This document shows positions 1-7,406 of a stretch of 18,934 nt of DNA, piece by piece. The notes below the pieces were generated by a model that was given only the letters and a program-made list of their open reading frames with translations, was not told the DNA's origin and made no database searches. The DNA is from GCA-2746795 sp964643965. Lineage in GTDB: Bacteria > Chloroflexota > Anaerolineae > Promineifilales > Promineifilaceae. The position numbers were made by a program, and so were the translations under genes. The stretch is taken from positions 1 to 18,934 of the forward strand of contig CAZXVH010000105.1 of assembly GCA_964643965.1 (NCBI GenBank), in the 5' to 3' direction. Each line of letters opens with the position of its first letter. Within the stretch, counting starts at the first letter, position 1.

Positions 1-369
1 GGATTGCGGATTGCGGATTGCAGGTGGCAGGTGGCGAGTGGCAGGTGGCAAGTGGCAGGTGGCAAAGTGGCGGGTGGCAAAGTGGCGGGTGGCAAGGTGG
101 CAGGTGGCTGGTGGCAAAGTGGCAGGTGGCGGGTGGCTGGCGGCAGGTGGCTGGTGGCGGGTGGCAAAGTGGCAAGTGGCAAGTGGCAAAGTGGCAGGTG
201 GCAAAGTGGCAAGTGGCTGGTGGCTGGCGGCGGGTGGCCAGTGGCTGGCGACAGAGCATCTCGTTACTTTCCAACCTTCCAACCCTGCAACCCACAATCC
301 GCAATCCGCAATCCCCAATCCCCAATCCCCAATCCCCAATCCCCAATCCCCAATCCCCAATCCCCAATC
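1..369. repeat. Short tandem heptamer/octamer repeat island
   Basis: Three blocks are visible. Positions 1-21 are three copies of GGATTGC. From about 22 to 247 there are some 30 units of 7-8 bp ending in GTGGC (AGGTGGC, GAGTGGC, AAAGTGGC, GGGTGGC, CTGGTGGC variants). After a short transition (TTCCAACC-type units at about 269-293) a C-rich block of CAATCCG and then CCCCAAT heptamers runs to 369. Positions 1-20 are the exact reverse complement of 295-314, so the island is organised as a G-rich arm followed by a C-rich arm. CCCCAAT heptamers resemble the STRR repeats of cyanobacteria. The forward frames read through without stops, giving spurious Trp/Gly/Val-rich translations; nothing here looks like a real protein. 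Confidence 0.95.
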
Positions 370-374
370 AGGAG
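370..374 (+). promoter_or_regulatory. Ribosome binding site that fixes the nnr start
   Basis: AGGAG lies 6 nt before the ATG at 381. It decides the start, because the reading frame stays open upstream through the whole repeat island. The repeat ends at 369, so the site directly abuts the last CCCCAAT unit. Confidence 0.8.
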
Positions 375-380
375 TTTCCC

Positions 381-1976
381 ATGATTAAAGTTTTTACCGT
401 AGCAGAAATGGTGGCCGCAGAGAAAGCGGCCGACGCTTCTGGCGTCACCAGTTATCCACAAATGATGGAAACGGCCGGCAAAGCCGTTGCTGAGGCTATC
501 AGGGAACGGTATCCGGTGGCTGGCATGAGCATTTTGGCGCTGGTGGGGCCGGGTAACAACGGCGGCGATGGGCTGGTGGCAGGACGCTATCTGGCGGAAG
601 CAGGCGCAGACGTCGCCTTTTACCTCTACAAAATCCGCGATGCGGCCCAAGATGAGAATTACGCCAAAATCATGAAGATGGATTTGTTCGCCATCGAAGC
701 CAGTTTGGATCAAGGCTATCGGACGCTACGTGACCGGCTGGCCGCCGCCGATCTGGTGCTTGACGCCTTGCTGGGAACCGGCGTTACCCGACCCATTGGC
801 GGTGAGCTGGCACACTTGATGCAGCAAGTATGGGCGGGCATAAACGGCCGTTCCGCCCAGCGCCCAAACCGGGTGACGCTCAACCGGTTTAGCGCCGCCG
901 CCCCCCCTGCAGAAGCGCCCCCCATCATCGTGGCCGTCGATTGCCCCAGTGGCCTCAATTGTGACAGCGGCGCTTTAGACGAGTTGGCCCTGCCCGCCAG
1001 CCTCACCGTCACCTTTGCCGGAGCCAAGCGAGGCCATTTCCGCTTTCCAGGGGCGGCGGCCTGCGGCGAACTGGTAGTCGCCGACATTGGCATCCCCGCC
1101 GACCTGCCCGACGTGGCGCAGGTACAAGTGGCGGTGATGACGGCGGCCGACGCCAGAGAGAGGCAACCGAAACGACCGTTAAGCGGACATAAAGGCACAT
1201 TTGGGACGGCCGTTATCGCCGCCGGTTCCACCCATTATTGGGGCGCGCCCATCCTGGCCGCCAAAGCCGCCTACCGGGTGGGGGCGGGCCTGGTCGCCCT
1301 GGCCGTGCCCACAACCATTCGCGCCGCCTGCGCCACCCAACTGCCGGAAGCCACCTACCCCCTCATTCCCGACAGCCAGATATTGGGGCCAGCCAGCGTA
1401 TCCGTACTGCAAGCGACAAAGGGCGATGCCCTGCTTATCGGTCCGGGGCTGGATGCGGCAGACGCTTTCATAACGGACTTGCTGGCGGCAAAAGAGACGC
1501 TGCCGCCGCTGGTGATAGACGCCGATGGCCTGAACGTGTTGGCGTCAAAAGAAGCCTGGTGGAAACGGCTGCCGCCCCACACCATTCTCACGCCTCATCC
1601 CGGCGAGATGGCGCGGTTAATGGGCGTGACTCTGGCCGACTTACAGGAGCGGGATCGGGTGGCGCTGGCCCAAGAAAAAGCGGCGGCGTGGGGCTGTGTA
1701 CTGCTTTTAAAAGGGGCTTATACCGTCATCGCCGCGCCGGACGGCCGGCTGACAATCAATCCCTTTGCCAACCCGGCGCTGGCAGTGGCCGGCAGCGGCG
1801 ATGTGTTGAGCGGCGTGATTACCGGCTTATTGGCGCAGGGGGTAGCGCCATTTGATGCAGCCCGGCTGGGCGCATACCTGCATGGCGCAGCGGCAGCTCA
1901 ATATGCGTATGATTCCGGTCTGCTCATGCGGGAATTGTGTGATTTTTTGCCAGAAGTAATGGCAAGGGAAAAGTGA
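381..1976 (+). CDS. nnr: Bifunctional NAD(P)H-hydrate epimerase / ADP-dependent NAD(P)H-hydrate dehydratase
   Basis: This 531-residue cytosolic repair enzyme converts damaged NAD(P)HX back to NAD(P)H. The N-terminal NnrE (YjeF_N) domain, about 1-255, epimerises the hydrate. It shows GPGNNGGDG (56-64), a typical DALLGTG stretch (128-134) and VDCPSG (186-191). The C-terminal NnrD (ribokinase-like) domain, about 265-530, dehydrates the S form. It shows KGTFG (271-275), IDADGLN (379-385), TPHPGEM (404-410), a KG pair (444-445) and GSGDVLSG (471-478). The start at 381 matches the family N-terminus and has AGGAG upstream; the frame continues upstream only through repeats. An extra segment of about 30 residues (about 152-182, Arg/Pro/Ala-rich) interrupts the NnrE domain between DALLGTG and DCPSG, where relatives are shorter, and contains an AACGGCCGTT palindrome. 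No terminator was found downstream. Function is confident from both domains. Confidence 0.96.
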   Translation: MIKVFTVAEMVAAEKAADASGVTSYPQMMETAGKAVAEAIRERYPVAGMSILALVGPGNNGGDGLVAGRYLAEAGADVAFYLYKIRDAAQDENYAKIMKMDLFAIEASLDQGYRTLRDRLAAADLVLDALLGTGVTRPIGGELAHLMQQVWAGINGRSAQRPNRVTLNRFSAAAPPAEAPPIIVAVDCPSGLNCDSGALDELALPASLTVTFAGAKRGHFRFPGAAACGELVVADIGIPADLPDVAQVQVAVMTAADARERQPKRPLSGHKGTFGTAVIAAGSTHYWGAPILAAKAAYRVGAGLVALAVPTTIRAACATQLPEATYPLIPDSQILGPASVSVLQATKGDALLIGPGLDAADAFITDLLAAKETLPPLVIDADGLNVLASKEAWWKRLPPHTILTPHPGEMARLMGVTLADLQERDRVALAQEKAAAWGCVLLLKGAYTVIAAPDGRLTINPFANPALAVAGSGDVLSGVITGLLAQGVAPFDAARLGAYLHGAAAAQYAYDSGLLMRELCDFLPEVMAREK

Positions 1977-2079
1977 GGCTTTAGGGGCTCAAAAAAAACT
2001 CAATACAAAGGAACAAAGGAACAAAGGACCACAAAGATAACTAGCTACTGTCCACTAGCCACTGTCCACTGTCCACCAT
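1977..2079. repeat. Small repeat cluster between convergent genes
   Basis: This gap between nnr and the histidine kinase gene contains two microtandem tracts: AACAAAGG-type units (about 2003-2035) and CTGTCCA/CTAGCCA heptamers (about 2045-2080). Like the window edges, the unit length is 7-8 bp but the sequence differs. No convincing hairpin terminator is visible for either gene. Confidence 0.7.
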
Positions 2080-3309
2080 TCACCAACTCAACGGTAGTTC
2101 AATGGTAAACGTGGTTCCTTCCTCTAAAACGCTTTCCACATGGATACGGCCGTTATGCTCTTCTACAATTTTTTTAGTAATCGTCAGACCTAAACCACTG
2201 CCTTCCGCTTTTTCCGCGCTGCCCGGCACACGGTAGAAGCGTTCAAAGAGATGTTCCAGGTCTTCGGGGGCGATGCCCGGCCCGGAATCGGCGACAGCCA
2301 GATAGATATGATCGGTTTCGCAGCGACCAATGATGGCTAAACGGCCGTTTTCCCAATTGTACTTAATGCCGTTGCTTACCAGGTTCAGCAGCACTTGCTG
2401 CAAGCGGTCGCGGTCGCCCAGCAGGCAGGGCACATCCGTTTCCGTGGGCAGATCAGCCGCTAAATCGACAAGCAGTTCAACGTGATGGGCGTCTGCCTGC
2501 GCCAGCGCCAGACCGACCACATCTGTAACCACTTCCGCTATGTCAACCGGCTTTTGCGCCAACTGCATACGGCCGGATTCCAGACGAGCATAATCGACAA
2601 ATTCCTGCGTCATGCGTGAGAGTCTTTTGGTCTCACGCTGGATCATGGCGACCACATCAGAGCGCTTGTTCTCTGGCAGGTCTGGGCGAATCAGCAGTTC
2701 ACTAGCGGTGGTAATGGCCATGAGCGGCGTCTTCAACTCATGCATAATTTCTGCCAGCAAATCAGACTGGTTAAACAAATGAGCATTCAAGATGGCGACG
2801 GCCGCTTGCGCAGCCAACGCCTCCATCAAAGCCACATCCTGGCTGGTGTAATAGCTGGCGTCATTTTTGTTGATCACTTCCAGGCAGCCAATAACGCCTT
2901 TGCCGGTGATGAGCGGCACGGCTAACATGGCTCTGGTATGAAACTGCAAATCTTGATCCACATTGGCATAAAAGCGGTCGTCTGTCTGCACGTCGTCCAG
3001 GATGAGAGAACGGCCGTTACGCACCACCCAGCCGGCAATACTGCTATCCATGGGTACCACCACATTACCTGGAATATCAGGGCCGGATGAGGCGGCAAAA
3101 TGTAACTGCCCTGTCTGCCGGTCTACCAACAAGATAGAAGCGGCTTCCGTATTGGTTAATTCTGTGGCCACAGCCATCAGCAAATCTAACAAATGATCCA
3201 ATTGCAAAGTGGAACTGAGGAGGGTACTCACCTCCAATAATCTTTCCAGGCTCTCCGGGTTGATTTCTGCCAGAGAAATATGTTCTTTCCATTCAGTTAT
3301 AGGAGACAT
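2080..3309 (-). CDS. GAF-domain sensor histidine kinase
   Basis: This 409-residue protein is probably a soluble sensor kinase, since no membrane segment is visible. A GAF sensory domain occupies about 25-180 and leads into a HisKA dimerisation helix with the H-box IMHELKTPL, phosphoacceptor His190. The HATPase_c domain follows with an N-box (LLNLVSNGIKYN, about 307-318), G1 DSGPGI (341-346), an F-box-like FERFYR (355-360) and G2 GSGLGL (370-375), so it should be catalytically competent. The GAF ligand cannot be told from sequence. The ATG has GAGGA a few bases upstream, overlapping the end of the Sir2 gene with a 9 nt gap, which suggests translational coupling. It is last in the receiver-ATPase/Sir2/kinase operon and probably phosphorylates the receiver protein encoded two genes upstream (inference). 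Confidence 0.93.
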   Translation of the reverse strand: MSPITEWKEHISLAEINPESLERLLEVSTLLSSTLQLDHLLDLLMAVATELTNTEAASILLVDRQTGQLHFAASSGPDIPGNVVVPMDSSIAGWVVRNGRSLILDDVQTDDRFYANVDQDLQFHTRAMLAVPLITGKGVIGCLEVINKNDASYYTSQDVALMEALAAQAAVAILNAHLFNQSDLLAEIMHELKTPLMAITTASELLIRPDLPENKRSDVVAMIQRETKRLSRMTQEFVDYARLESGRMQLAQKPVDIAEVVTDVVGLALAQADAHHVELLVDLAADLPTETDVPCLLGDRDRLQQVLLNLVSNGIKYNWENGRLAIIGRCETDHIYLAVADSGPGIAPEDLEHLFERFYRVPGSAEKAEGSGLGLTITKKIVEEHNGRIHVESVLEEGTTFTIELPLSW

Positions 3310-3318
3310 GCCAGTTCC

Positions 3319-4104
3319 TCACACATGCTTTGGTTTGTTTGACGTCGGCGTAAAGGGGGCCGCCAGGCGGGGCAGCACCTCCGTCACATTCGCATGAATA
3401 ACCACATCGGCCAGATCATCCAGGTGCGTTTCCGCATAATTGACAATAATTAAACGGGCGCCGGCAAACTTTGCCAGCAGGGGCAAATCGCTGGCCGGGG
3501 CGACTTCTAACGAAGAGCCGGCCACAATCAACACGTCGCATTCCCGGAGCAAACGCTTGGCTCGATTCAGGATCAGAACCGGCAATATTTCACCAAACAA
3601 GATGACATTGGGTTTGAGGACGCCCCCACATTGCGGGCAGCGAGGAATAATCCCGTTTTGCAAATAGGCGTCTAAGACGCTCTCCGTGTGGTAGGTTTGC
3701 AGGCAATGCATACAGGTGGCCTCGCGCATATGTCCATGCACTTCGAAGACAGTTTGCGACCCGGCTTTGGTGTGCAGCACATCGATGTTCTGGGTGATGA
3801 TCGCTTTAAGCGGGCCGTATTTCTCCATATCGGCCAGCGCCAGATGGGCGGCGTTTGGCTGGGCGGCGACAATTTTCTGCACAAGCGGCCGTATCCAGTC
3901 GAAAAAAGCTTGGGGATTGCGTTTGAAGGCGGCGATGGTGGCAACTTCCATCGGATCTACATAATCCCATAAACCAGAACTCTCGCTGCGAAAGTCCGGG
4001 ATGCCGGAGTCGGTGCTAATACCGGCCCCTGTCAAGGCGACGACATTGTTTGCTTTTTTTAGAAGGCCGAGGGCTTCTTGGATGAATAACTCATGCTGTT
4101 TCAC
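3319..4104 (-). CDS. Sir2-family NAD-dependent protein deacylase
   Basis: This 261-residue sirtuin removes acyl groups from lysines, consuming NAD and releasing O-acyl-ADP-ribose and nicotinamide. The full motif set is present: GAGIS (26-30), GIPDFRS (34-40), TQNIDVLH (104-111), catalytic HG (His123), a zinc ribbon of Cys131/Cys134/Cys156/Cys159, FGE (170-172) and GSSLEV (196-201). The spacing resembles the Thermotoga-type bacterial Sir2 more than the desuccinylase class, because the Tyr-x-x-Arg pair of class III is not evident. The start codon is GTG (complement of 4102-4104) with GAGGAA just upstream. That Shine-Dalgarno overlaps the TGA of the preceding response-regulator gene, so the two are probably coupled. 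Its position between a receiver protein and a histidine kinase suggests a role in that signalling unit, but the substrate is unknown. Confidence 0.95.
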   Translation of the reverse strand: MKQHELFIQEALGLLKKANNVVALTGAGISTDSGIPDFRSESSGLWDYVDPMEVATIAAFKRNPQAFFDWIRPLVQKIVAAQPNAAHLALADMEKYGPLKAIITQNIDVLHTKAGSQTVFEVHGHMREATCMHCLQTYHTESVLDAYLQNGIIPRCPQCGGVLKPNVILFGEILPVLILNRAKRLLRECDVLIVAGSSLEVAPASDLPLLAKFAGARLIIVNYAETHLDDLADVVIHANVTEVLPRLAAPFTPTSNKPKHV

Positions 4105-4111
4105 TGGTTCC

Positions 4112-5326
4112 TCAACGAGTTTTTTGCAGTTGGCGGGCTAGGTTTATGAATGCTTTAATGGCCGGCGATGGTTCCGGTATAAATACCAGGGGTTTCGCTT
4201 TATTGACGGAATGGGTTATTTCTTTGAGTGAAATAGGGATTGTGGTGATGACCGGATAGCCTAAAAAGCCTTCAACGGCCGTTTTGGGAAGTTGTATGCC
4301 GCCGCTGCTGAAATCCATGAGAACAATATGTATCTCTGTTTGCGGGAATAATATTTTTTTCAGCGTGGCCAATAGTTGCCGGGCAGCGATTAAGGCGATG
4401 CGCTCCGGACGCAGGCAGATAATCACATGGTCGGCAATCTCCAGAGTGCTGCGGCTCACTTCGTTCATGGCAGCGCCGAGGTCTACCACAGTGGCCTGCA
4501 TACTTTGCGAGAGCGTGGTTAAGACGGTGGCTGCTTGTGCGCCGGAGATGAGGGGATAACGGCCGTCTACATTGAGATGCGCCAACAATAAATTCAAGTT
4601 GGGCGTATACGGTACTAATTGATGCGCCACTTCTCCGGCTGCTTCTGCATCTGTCATTGAGGCCAGATTATTGACCCCACCGGCTGTTTTTTGGTTCAAG
4701 TATAGACCAATATGCCCATGTGCGAGATCAAAATCAACCAGCGCGGTGCGATCCCCGGACTGCGCCAGACAAGCTGCCAGGTTGATCGCCATCGTGGTTG
4801 TGCCCACGCCGCCGCGCACCCCCATGACGGCCGTCAGTTGATAATTTTTCTTCGCGCTGTCTGAGGCGGCCTCCGGTTCTCCAATTTTTGAGGAAGTGAC
4901 CACAGAGGGGTTCAATATGGTGGCGCCAGATATCAATGGTTCTAGCGTAGCGCCATAACTGGACTCCAGGAGCACTTTTACCCGGTCGATAAGTTCAGAA
5001 GGTTCTGTGGGTTTGTTTAAATAATCATCGGCGCCGGCGTCAAAGGCGGTCAGTTTTTGATGGGGATCATCGACGGCCGTGAACATGATGATAGGGGTTT
5101 TATCGTAAGCGGGTTTAGCCCGCAGGGTACGAACGACTTCTACGCCATCCATGATCGGCATCATGTAATCGCACAAGATGATGTGAGGCAGCTCTCGTTC
5201 GGCCGCTTCCACCCCTTGCCGCCCGTTTTCCGCAGTGATAACGACATAGCCCTGTTGTTTAAGCACATGGCCGATGATGCTGCGTGTTTCCGGGTGATCG
5301 TCTATGATAAGGATTTTGAATGCCAT
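4112..5326 (-). CDS. Response regulator receiver fused to CpaE/TadZ-like ParA-type ATPase
   Basis: This 404-residue protein has two domains. The N-terminal receiver (about 3-122) has the acidic pair Asp9/Asp10, phosphoacceptor Asp53, Thr83 and Lys105. A linker (about 123-160) leads to a SIMIBI/ParA-like domain (about 163-400). Its P-loop reads VRGGVGTTT (170-178), lacking the usual lysine before Ser/Thr, as in many CpaE/TadZ proteins; a switch-like VDFDLAHG follows (197-204). CpaE/TadZ proteins help localise Tad pilus machinery, but no pilus genes lie in this window, so the output could be different. The ATG has no obvious Shine-Dalgarno. A minus-strand TATAAT 45 nt upstream may provide a local promoter. 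It heads the three-gene signalling operon with Sir2 and the histidine kinase (gaps 7 and 9 nt). Confidence 0.9.
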   Translation of the reverse strand: MAFKILIIDDHPETRSIIGHVLKQQGYVVITAENGRQGVEAAERELPHIILCDYMMPIMDGVEVVRTLRAKPAYDKTPIIMFTAVDDPHQKLTAFDAGADDYLNKPTEPSELIDRVKVLLESSYGATLEPLISGATILNPSVVTSSKIGEPEAASDSAKKNYQLTAVMGVRGGVGTTTMAINLAACLAQSGDRTALVDFDLAHGHIGLYLNQKTAGGVNNLASMTDAEAAGEVAHQLVPYTPNLNLLLAHLNVDGRYPLISGAQAATVLTTLSQSMQATVVDLGAAMNEVSRSTLEIADHVIICLRPERIALIAARQLLATLKKILFPQTEIHIVLMDFSSGGIQLPKTAVEGFLGYPVITTIPISLKEITHSVNKAKPLVFIPEPSPAIKAFINLARQLQKTR

Positions 5327-5370
5327 TGAATTTTACTGGTGAACGCTAAATAAATGATGTTGAAGCAGGT

Positions 5371-5376
5371 ATTATA
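5371..5376 (-). promoter_or_regulatory. Candidate -10 box for the receiver/Sir2/kinase operon
   Basis: Perfect TATAAT on the minus strand, overlapping the stop codon of the SCO1664 gene. The hexamer 17 bp upstream (CAGGCA) matches the -35 consensus poorly, at 3/6. It would give a leader of about 38 nt before the ATG at 5326. It could let the signalling genes be expressed apart from the upstream trio. Confidence 0.4.
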
Positions 5377-6106
5377 CCGGAGGCCAGGGATAATGCCTGC
5401 CGGAACCAGGATAGGGGTAAATGCCTCTATCTATCAGGCGTTGCAGCCGGTGTAGTAAGGCCGTTACCTCTTGTATCGTTAATAGTTCATTGAGCTGGGT
5501 GCGTAAACGGCCGTTATCCACCGCCATATCTTCATAAAATTGTGTTAAAGACGCCAACAAGTCTGGCGCTACCGGTTGCCCGGCAAATTCCCAAATTACA
5601 GTGCGGAGTTTGGGATCGGTGTGAAAGCAGACGCCGTGATCGATGGCCCATAAATGGTTTGGCTGGCCAGCGCGTTCTTCTCGTAACACATGCCCCCCTT
5701 TGCGGTCCGCATTGTTGATAAGGACATCGAACAACACGATTTTTTGCAACTGAGCGGCATATTCAGGCTGGCCTTCAAAGGTAAAATAATGCTGCTCTGG
5801 ATCATGCTCGATAAATAGCTGCACGGAACCCAGCCCGTGAGGACCATCACGCAGCACTGTCGGCGGCGTCACCTGCCAATGTAACGCCTCACTCACTATA
5901 AAAGCGGCCCGTTCTCGGGCGCATAACGTCCCTTCTGGAAAATCCCATAACGGCCGTTCCCCCCGGCGCGGTTTATATACAGCCGAAACAGCTTCTTCAT
6001 CCCCGCAAATCTGCACCAGGAAGGTATAGTTAGAACTCCACGGCAGCAACCCTTCCACTTCTAAACGGCCGTTTTCTAACAGGCGCAATAGTTCGGCGTC
6101 AGCCAT
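5372..6106 (-). CDS. SCO1664-family PI3/4-kinase-like protein (TIGR03843 type)
   Basis: This 244-residue protein belongs to a family of unknown function described in Actinobacteria and Chloroflexi with distant similarity to phosphatidylinositol 3-/4-kinases. Kinase-like marks are visible: AVYKPRRGE (42-50) in place of the nucleotide-binding lysine, LFDVLINNADRKGGH (125-139) resembling a catalytic loop, and IDHG (155-158) in place of DFG. The open frame extends to 6190, but that would overlap the DUF3090 stop at 6127. The ATG at 6106 has TGAGGA 4 nt upstream and starts a typical family N-terminus, so I chose it. It is the last gene of the conserved trio with DUF3090 (20 nt gap) and the histidine phosphatase; in M. 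tuberculosis the counterparts are, from memory, Rv2133c-Rv2135c. Substrate unknown. Confidence 0.88.
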   Translation of the reverse strand: MADAELLRLLENGRLEVEGLLPWSSNYTFLVQICGDEEAVSAVYKPRRGERPLWDFPEGTLCARERAAFIVSEALHWQVTPPTVLRDGPHGLGSVQLFIEHDPEQHYFTFEGQPEYAAQLQKIVLFDVLINNADRKGGHVLREERAGQPNHLWAIDHGVCFHTDPKLRTVIWEFAGQPVAPDLLASLTQFYEDMAVDNGRLRTQLNELLTIQEVTALLHRLQRLIDRGIYPYPGSGRHYPWPPV

Positions 6107-6126
6107 ACAATCCTCAGCCTCGCTGC

Positions 6127-6642
6127 CTAATGGATGTGTCCATTCCGATTGGGGCAGAAGTGGCCTTCTTTGTCTATGGGACGACCACAATTACCGCACA
6201 ACGGCCGTCCCGACCTGACCACTTCATTTGTATGTTCGATCAGAAGCTTGACCTGTGCCCGGGAAAGCCAAAAACTAACGATATTGGGGTCTTCGTCTTC
6301 TTCTACTAATTCGTAAGCCACCAACACAATCTGGTCACTGTCTTCATTGTAGCCCAGGCCCATATGCCCTACTCGAAATAAAGCTTCAAGCGGTTCGCGC
6401 AGCCGTAAATCTTTCCACACCGGGTCTTGGGTTCCCTGTGTTTTTAGCGGATGCTTTTTGTTTAGCTCCTCTAACAGAGAGTCGAGGCTGCTGGCTAACA
6501 TAGCCGCCTGTTCTTTTTCAACGACAAGCGATATCAGCTGCGAACCCTGGCTGCCTTGTAAATAAAATACGCGCTGCCCGGGTTCCCCCTCTGTACCAAC
6601 TGTAAAATGATAAACTGGATTGAGTTCAATATGCTGGGCCAT
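6127..6642 (-). CDS. DUF3090 family protein (TIGR03847 type) with C-terminal zinc ribbon
   Basis: This 171-residue protein belongs to an uncharacterised family that co-occurs with the SCO1664 and phosphomutase-like genes. The body (about 1-140) contains a VGHMGLGYNEDSDQIV stretch (91-106) and an acidic ELVEEDEDPN segment (111-120). The C-terminus carries a likely metal site: Cys149-x2-Cys152, His161, Cys163 and His169, ending in NGHIH. The ATG at 6642 has AAAGG about 8 nt upstream. It sits 40 nt after the phosphatase gene and 20 nt before the SCO1664 gene, so the three are probably one transcript. The conserved linkage suggests the three act on one pathway; the reaction is unknown. Confidence 0.9.
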   Translation of the reverse strand: MAQHIELNPVYHFTVGTEGEPGQRVFYLQGSQGSQLISLVVEKEQAAMLASSLDSLLEELNKKHPLKTQGTQDPVWKDLRLREPLEALFRVGHMGLGYNEDSDQIVLVAYELVEEDEDPNIVSFWLSRAQVKLLIEHTNEVVRSGRPLCGNCGRPIDKEGHFCPNRNGHIH

Positions 6643-6682
6643 ACTGTTGCCTTTTGCTCAAGGTGCGCTTTATTGAGCGCGG

Positions 6683-7330
6683 TTACTTCTTCTTTTTTTT
6701 AGCTTTATCATCTGCTGGCTTGGGCATTGTCAGCGGCCCGGTATCATTCACGCGCACCACGCGCACCACGCCATGTGCCCTTAACGCCACCACACTCATA
6801 GAAGCGGGGTCGATAACAATACGCTGGAACAAGTCGATATGAACGCCCAGGTAATGAGCCAAAATGAGTTTGATCAAGTCCGCATGGGAGATAACAGCGA
6901 TCAGCTCATCTCCATGGGTGGCGCTCAATTTCTCCAACGCTTGAATGGCGCGGAACTGCACCTCGCGCAGCGCTTCCCCTTTTGGAAACTGAAAGCGGCT
7001 GGGATAATATTGAACCGCCTGCCATTCCGGTTTGCTGGCTAATGTATTGATCTTTTTGCCTTCCCACTCACCATAGCGCACTTCTCCCACATCTGCTAAC
7101 TCGTTAATTTTTAACTTTTGGGATTTAGCGATGTACTCGGCGGTTTCCACACAGCGGGTGACGGGACTGCTGTACAGCGCGTTAAGCGTCAGTTTCGACA
7201 GGCGTTTGGCGGCGTCTTTGGCCTGGGAACGGCCGTTTTCATTCAAATGTACGCCTTCAATCCAGCCAGCCAGCCGATGTTTCTTCACCCAATCATTTTC
7301 GCCATGTCGTATGAGGATGACAGTTGCCAT
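6683..7330 (-). CDS. Histidine phosphatase / phosphoglycerate-mutase-like protein (MSMEG_4193 type)
   Basis: This 215-residue protein has a phosphoglycerate-mutase-fold (PF00300) catalytic set: RHG at 8-10 with nucleophile His9, Arg59 in SSPVTRC, acid Glu83, and second histidine His149 in ISHADLIK. It is presumably a cytosolic phosphatase for a small phosphorylated metabolite; the linked-gene family TIGR03848 is annotated only as a putative phosphomutase. The protein ends in a KAKKKKK tail encoded by a homopolymeric A tract (T run at about 6691-6700), which could be slippage-prone. The start at 7330 gives the normal family N-terminus; no strong Shine-Dalgarno is seen. It heads the trio and is divergent from the Nudix gene across 76 bp. 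Confidence 0.92.
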   Translation of the reverse strand: MATVILIRHGENDWVKKHRLAGWIEGVHLNENGRSQAKDAAKRLSKLTLNALYSSPVTRCVETAEYIAKSQKLKINELADVGEVRYGEWEGKKINTLASKPEWQAVQYYPSRFQFPKGEALREVQFRAIQALEKLSATHGDELIAVISHADLIKLILAHYLGVHIDLFQRIVIDPASMSVVALRAHGVVRVVRVNDTGPLTMPKPADDKAKKKKK

Positions 7331-7394
7331 GTCCCCAATGATAGCACAATTGAGAAGGGCTACGAAACAGGGCAGACAAACGTAAGAAACCTGT

Positions 7395-7400
7395 TATGAT
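7395..7400 (+). promoter_or_regulatory. Candidate -10 box of the Nudix gene (possibly leaderless mRNA)
   Basis: TATGAT (5/6 match to consensus) ends 6 nt before the ATG at 7407, so transcription could begin at the start codon itself. A weak CAGACA at 7373-7378 is spaced 16 bp upstream. No Shine-Dalgarno precedes the ATG, which fits a leaderless message. Confidence 0.5.
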
Positions 7401-7406
7401 CCGGAT

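Noticed and set aside
1..369. Possible CRISPR array at either window edge
   Set aside because: Units are 7-8 bp, contiguous and without spacers; no cas genes are present.
4..388. Trp/Gly/Val-rich open frames over the left repeat island
   Set aside because: They are translations of GTGGC and CCCCAAT units in all three forward frames, with no ribosome site or family resemblance.
1238..1855. 205-codon alternative frame inside nnr
   Set aside because: Arg/Gly/Ala-rich shadow of a GC-rich gene whose own frame has every expected motif.
6107..6190. 28-residue N-terminal extension of the SCO1664-family protein
   Set aside because: It overlaps the DUF3090 gene end by 64 nt and lacks a ribosome site, unlike the ATG at 6106.
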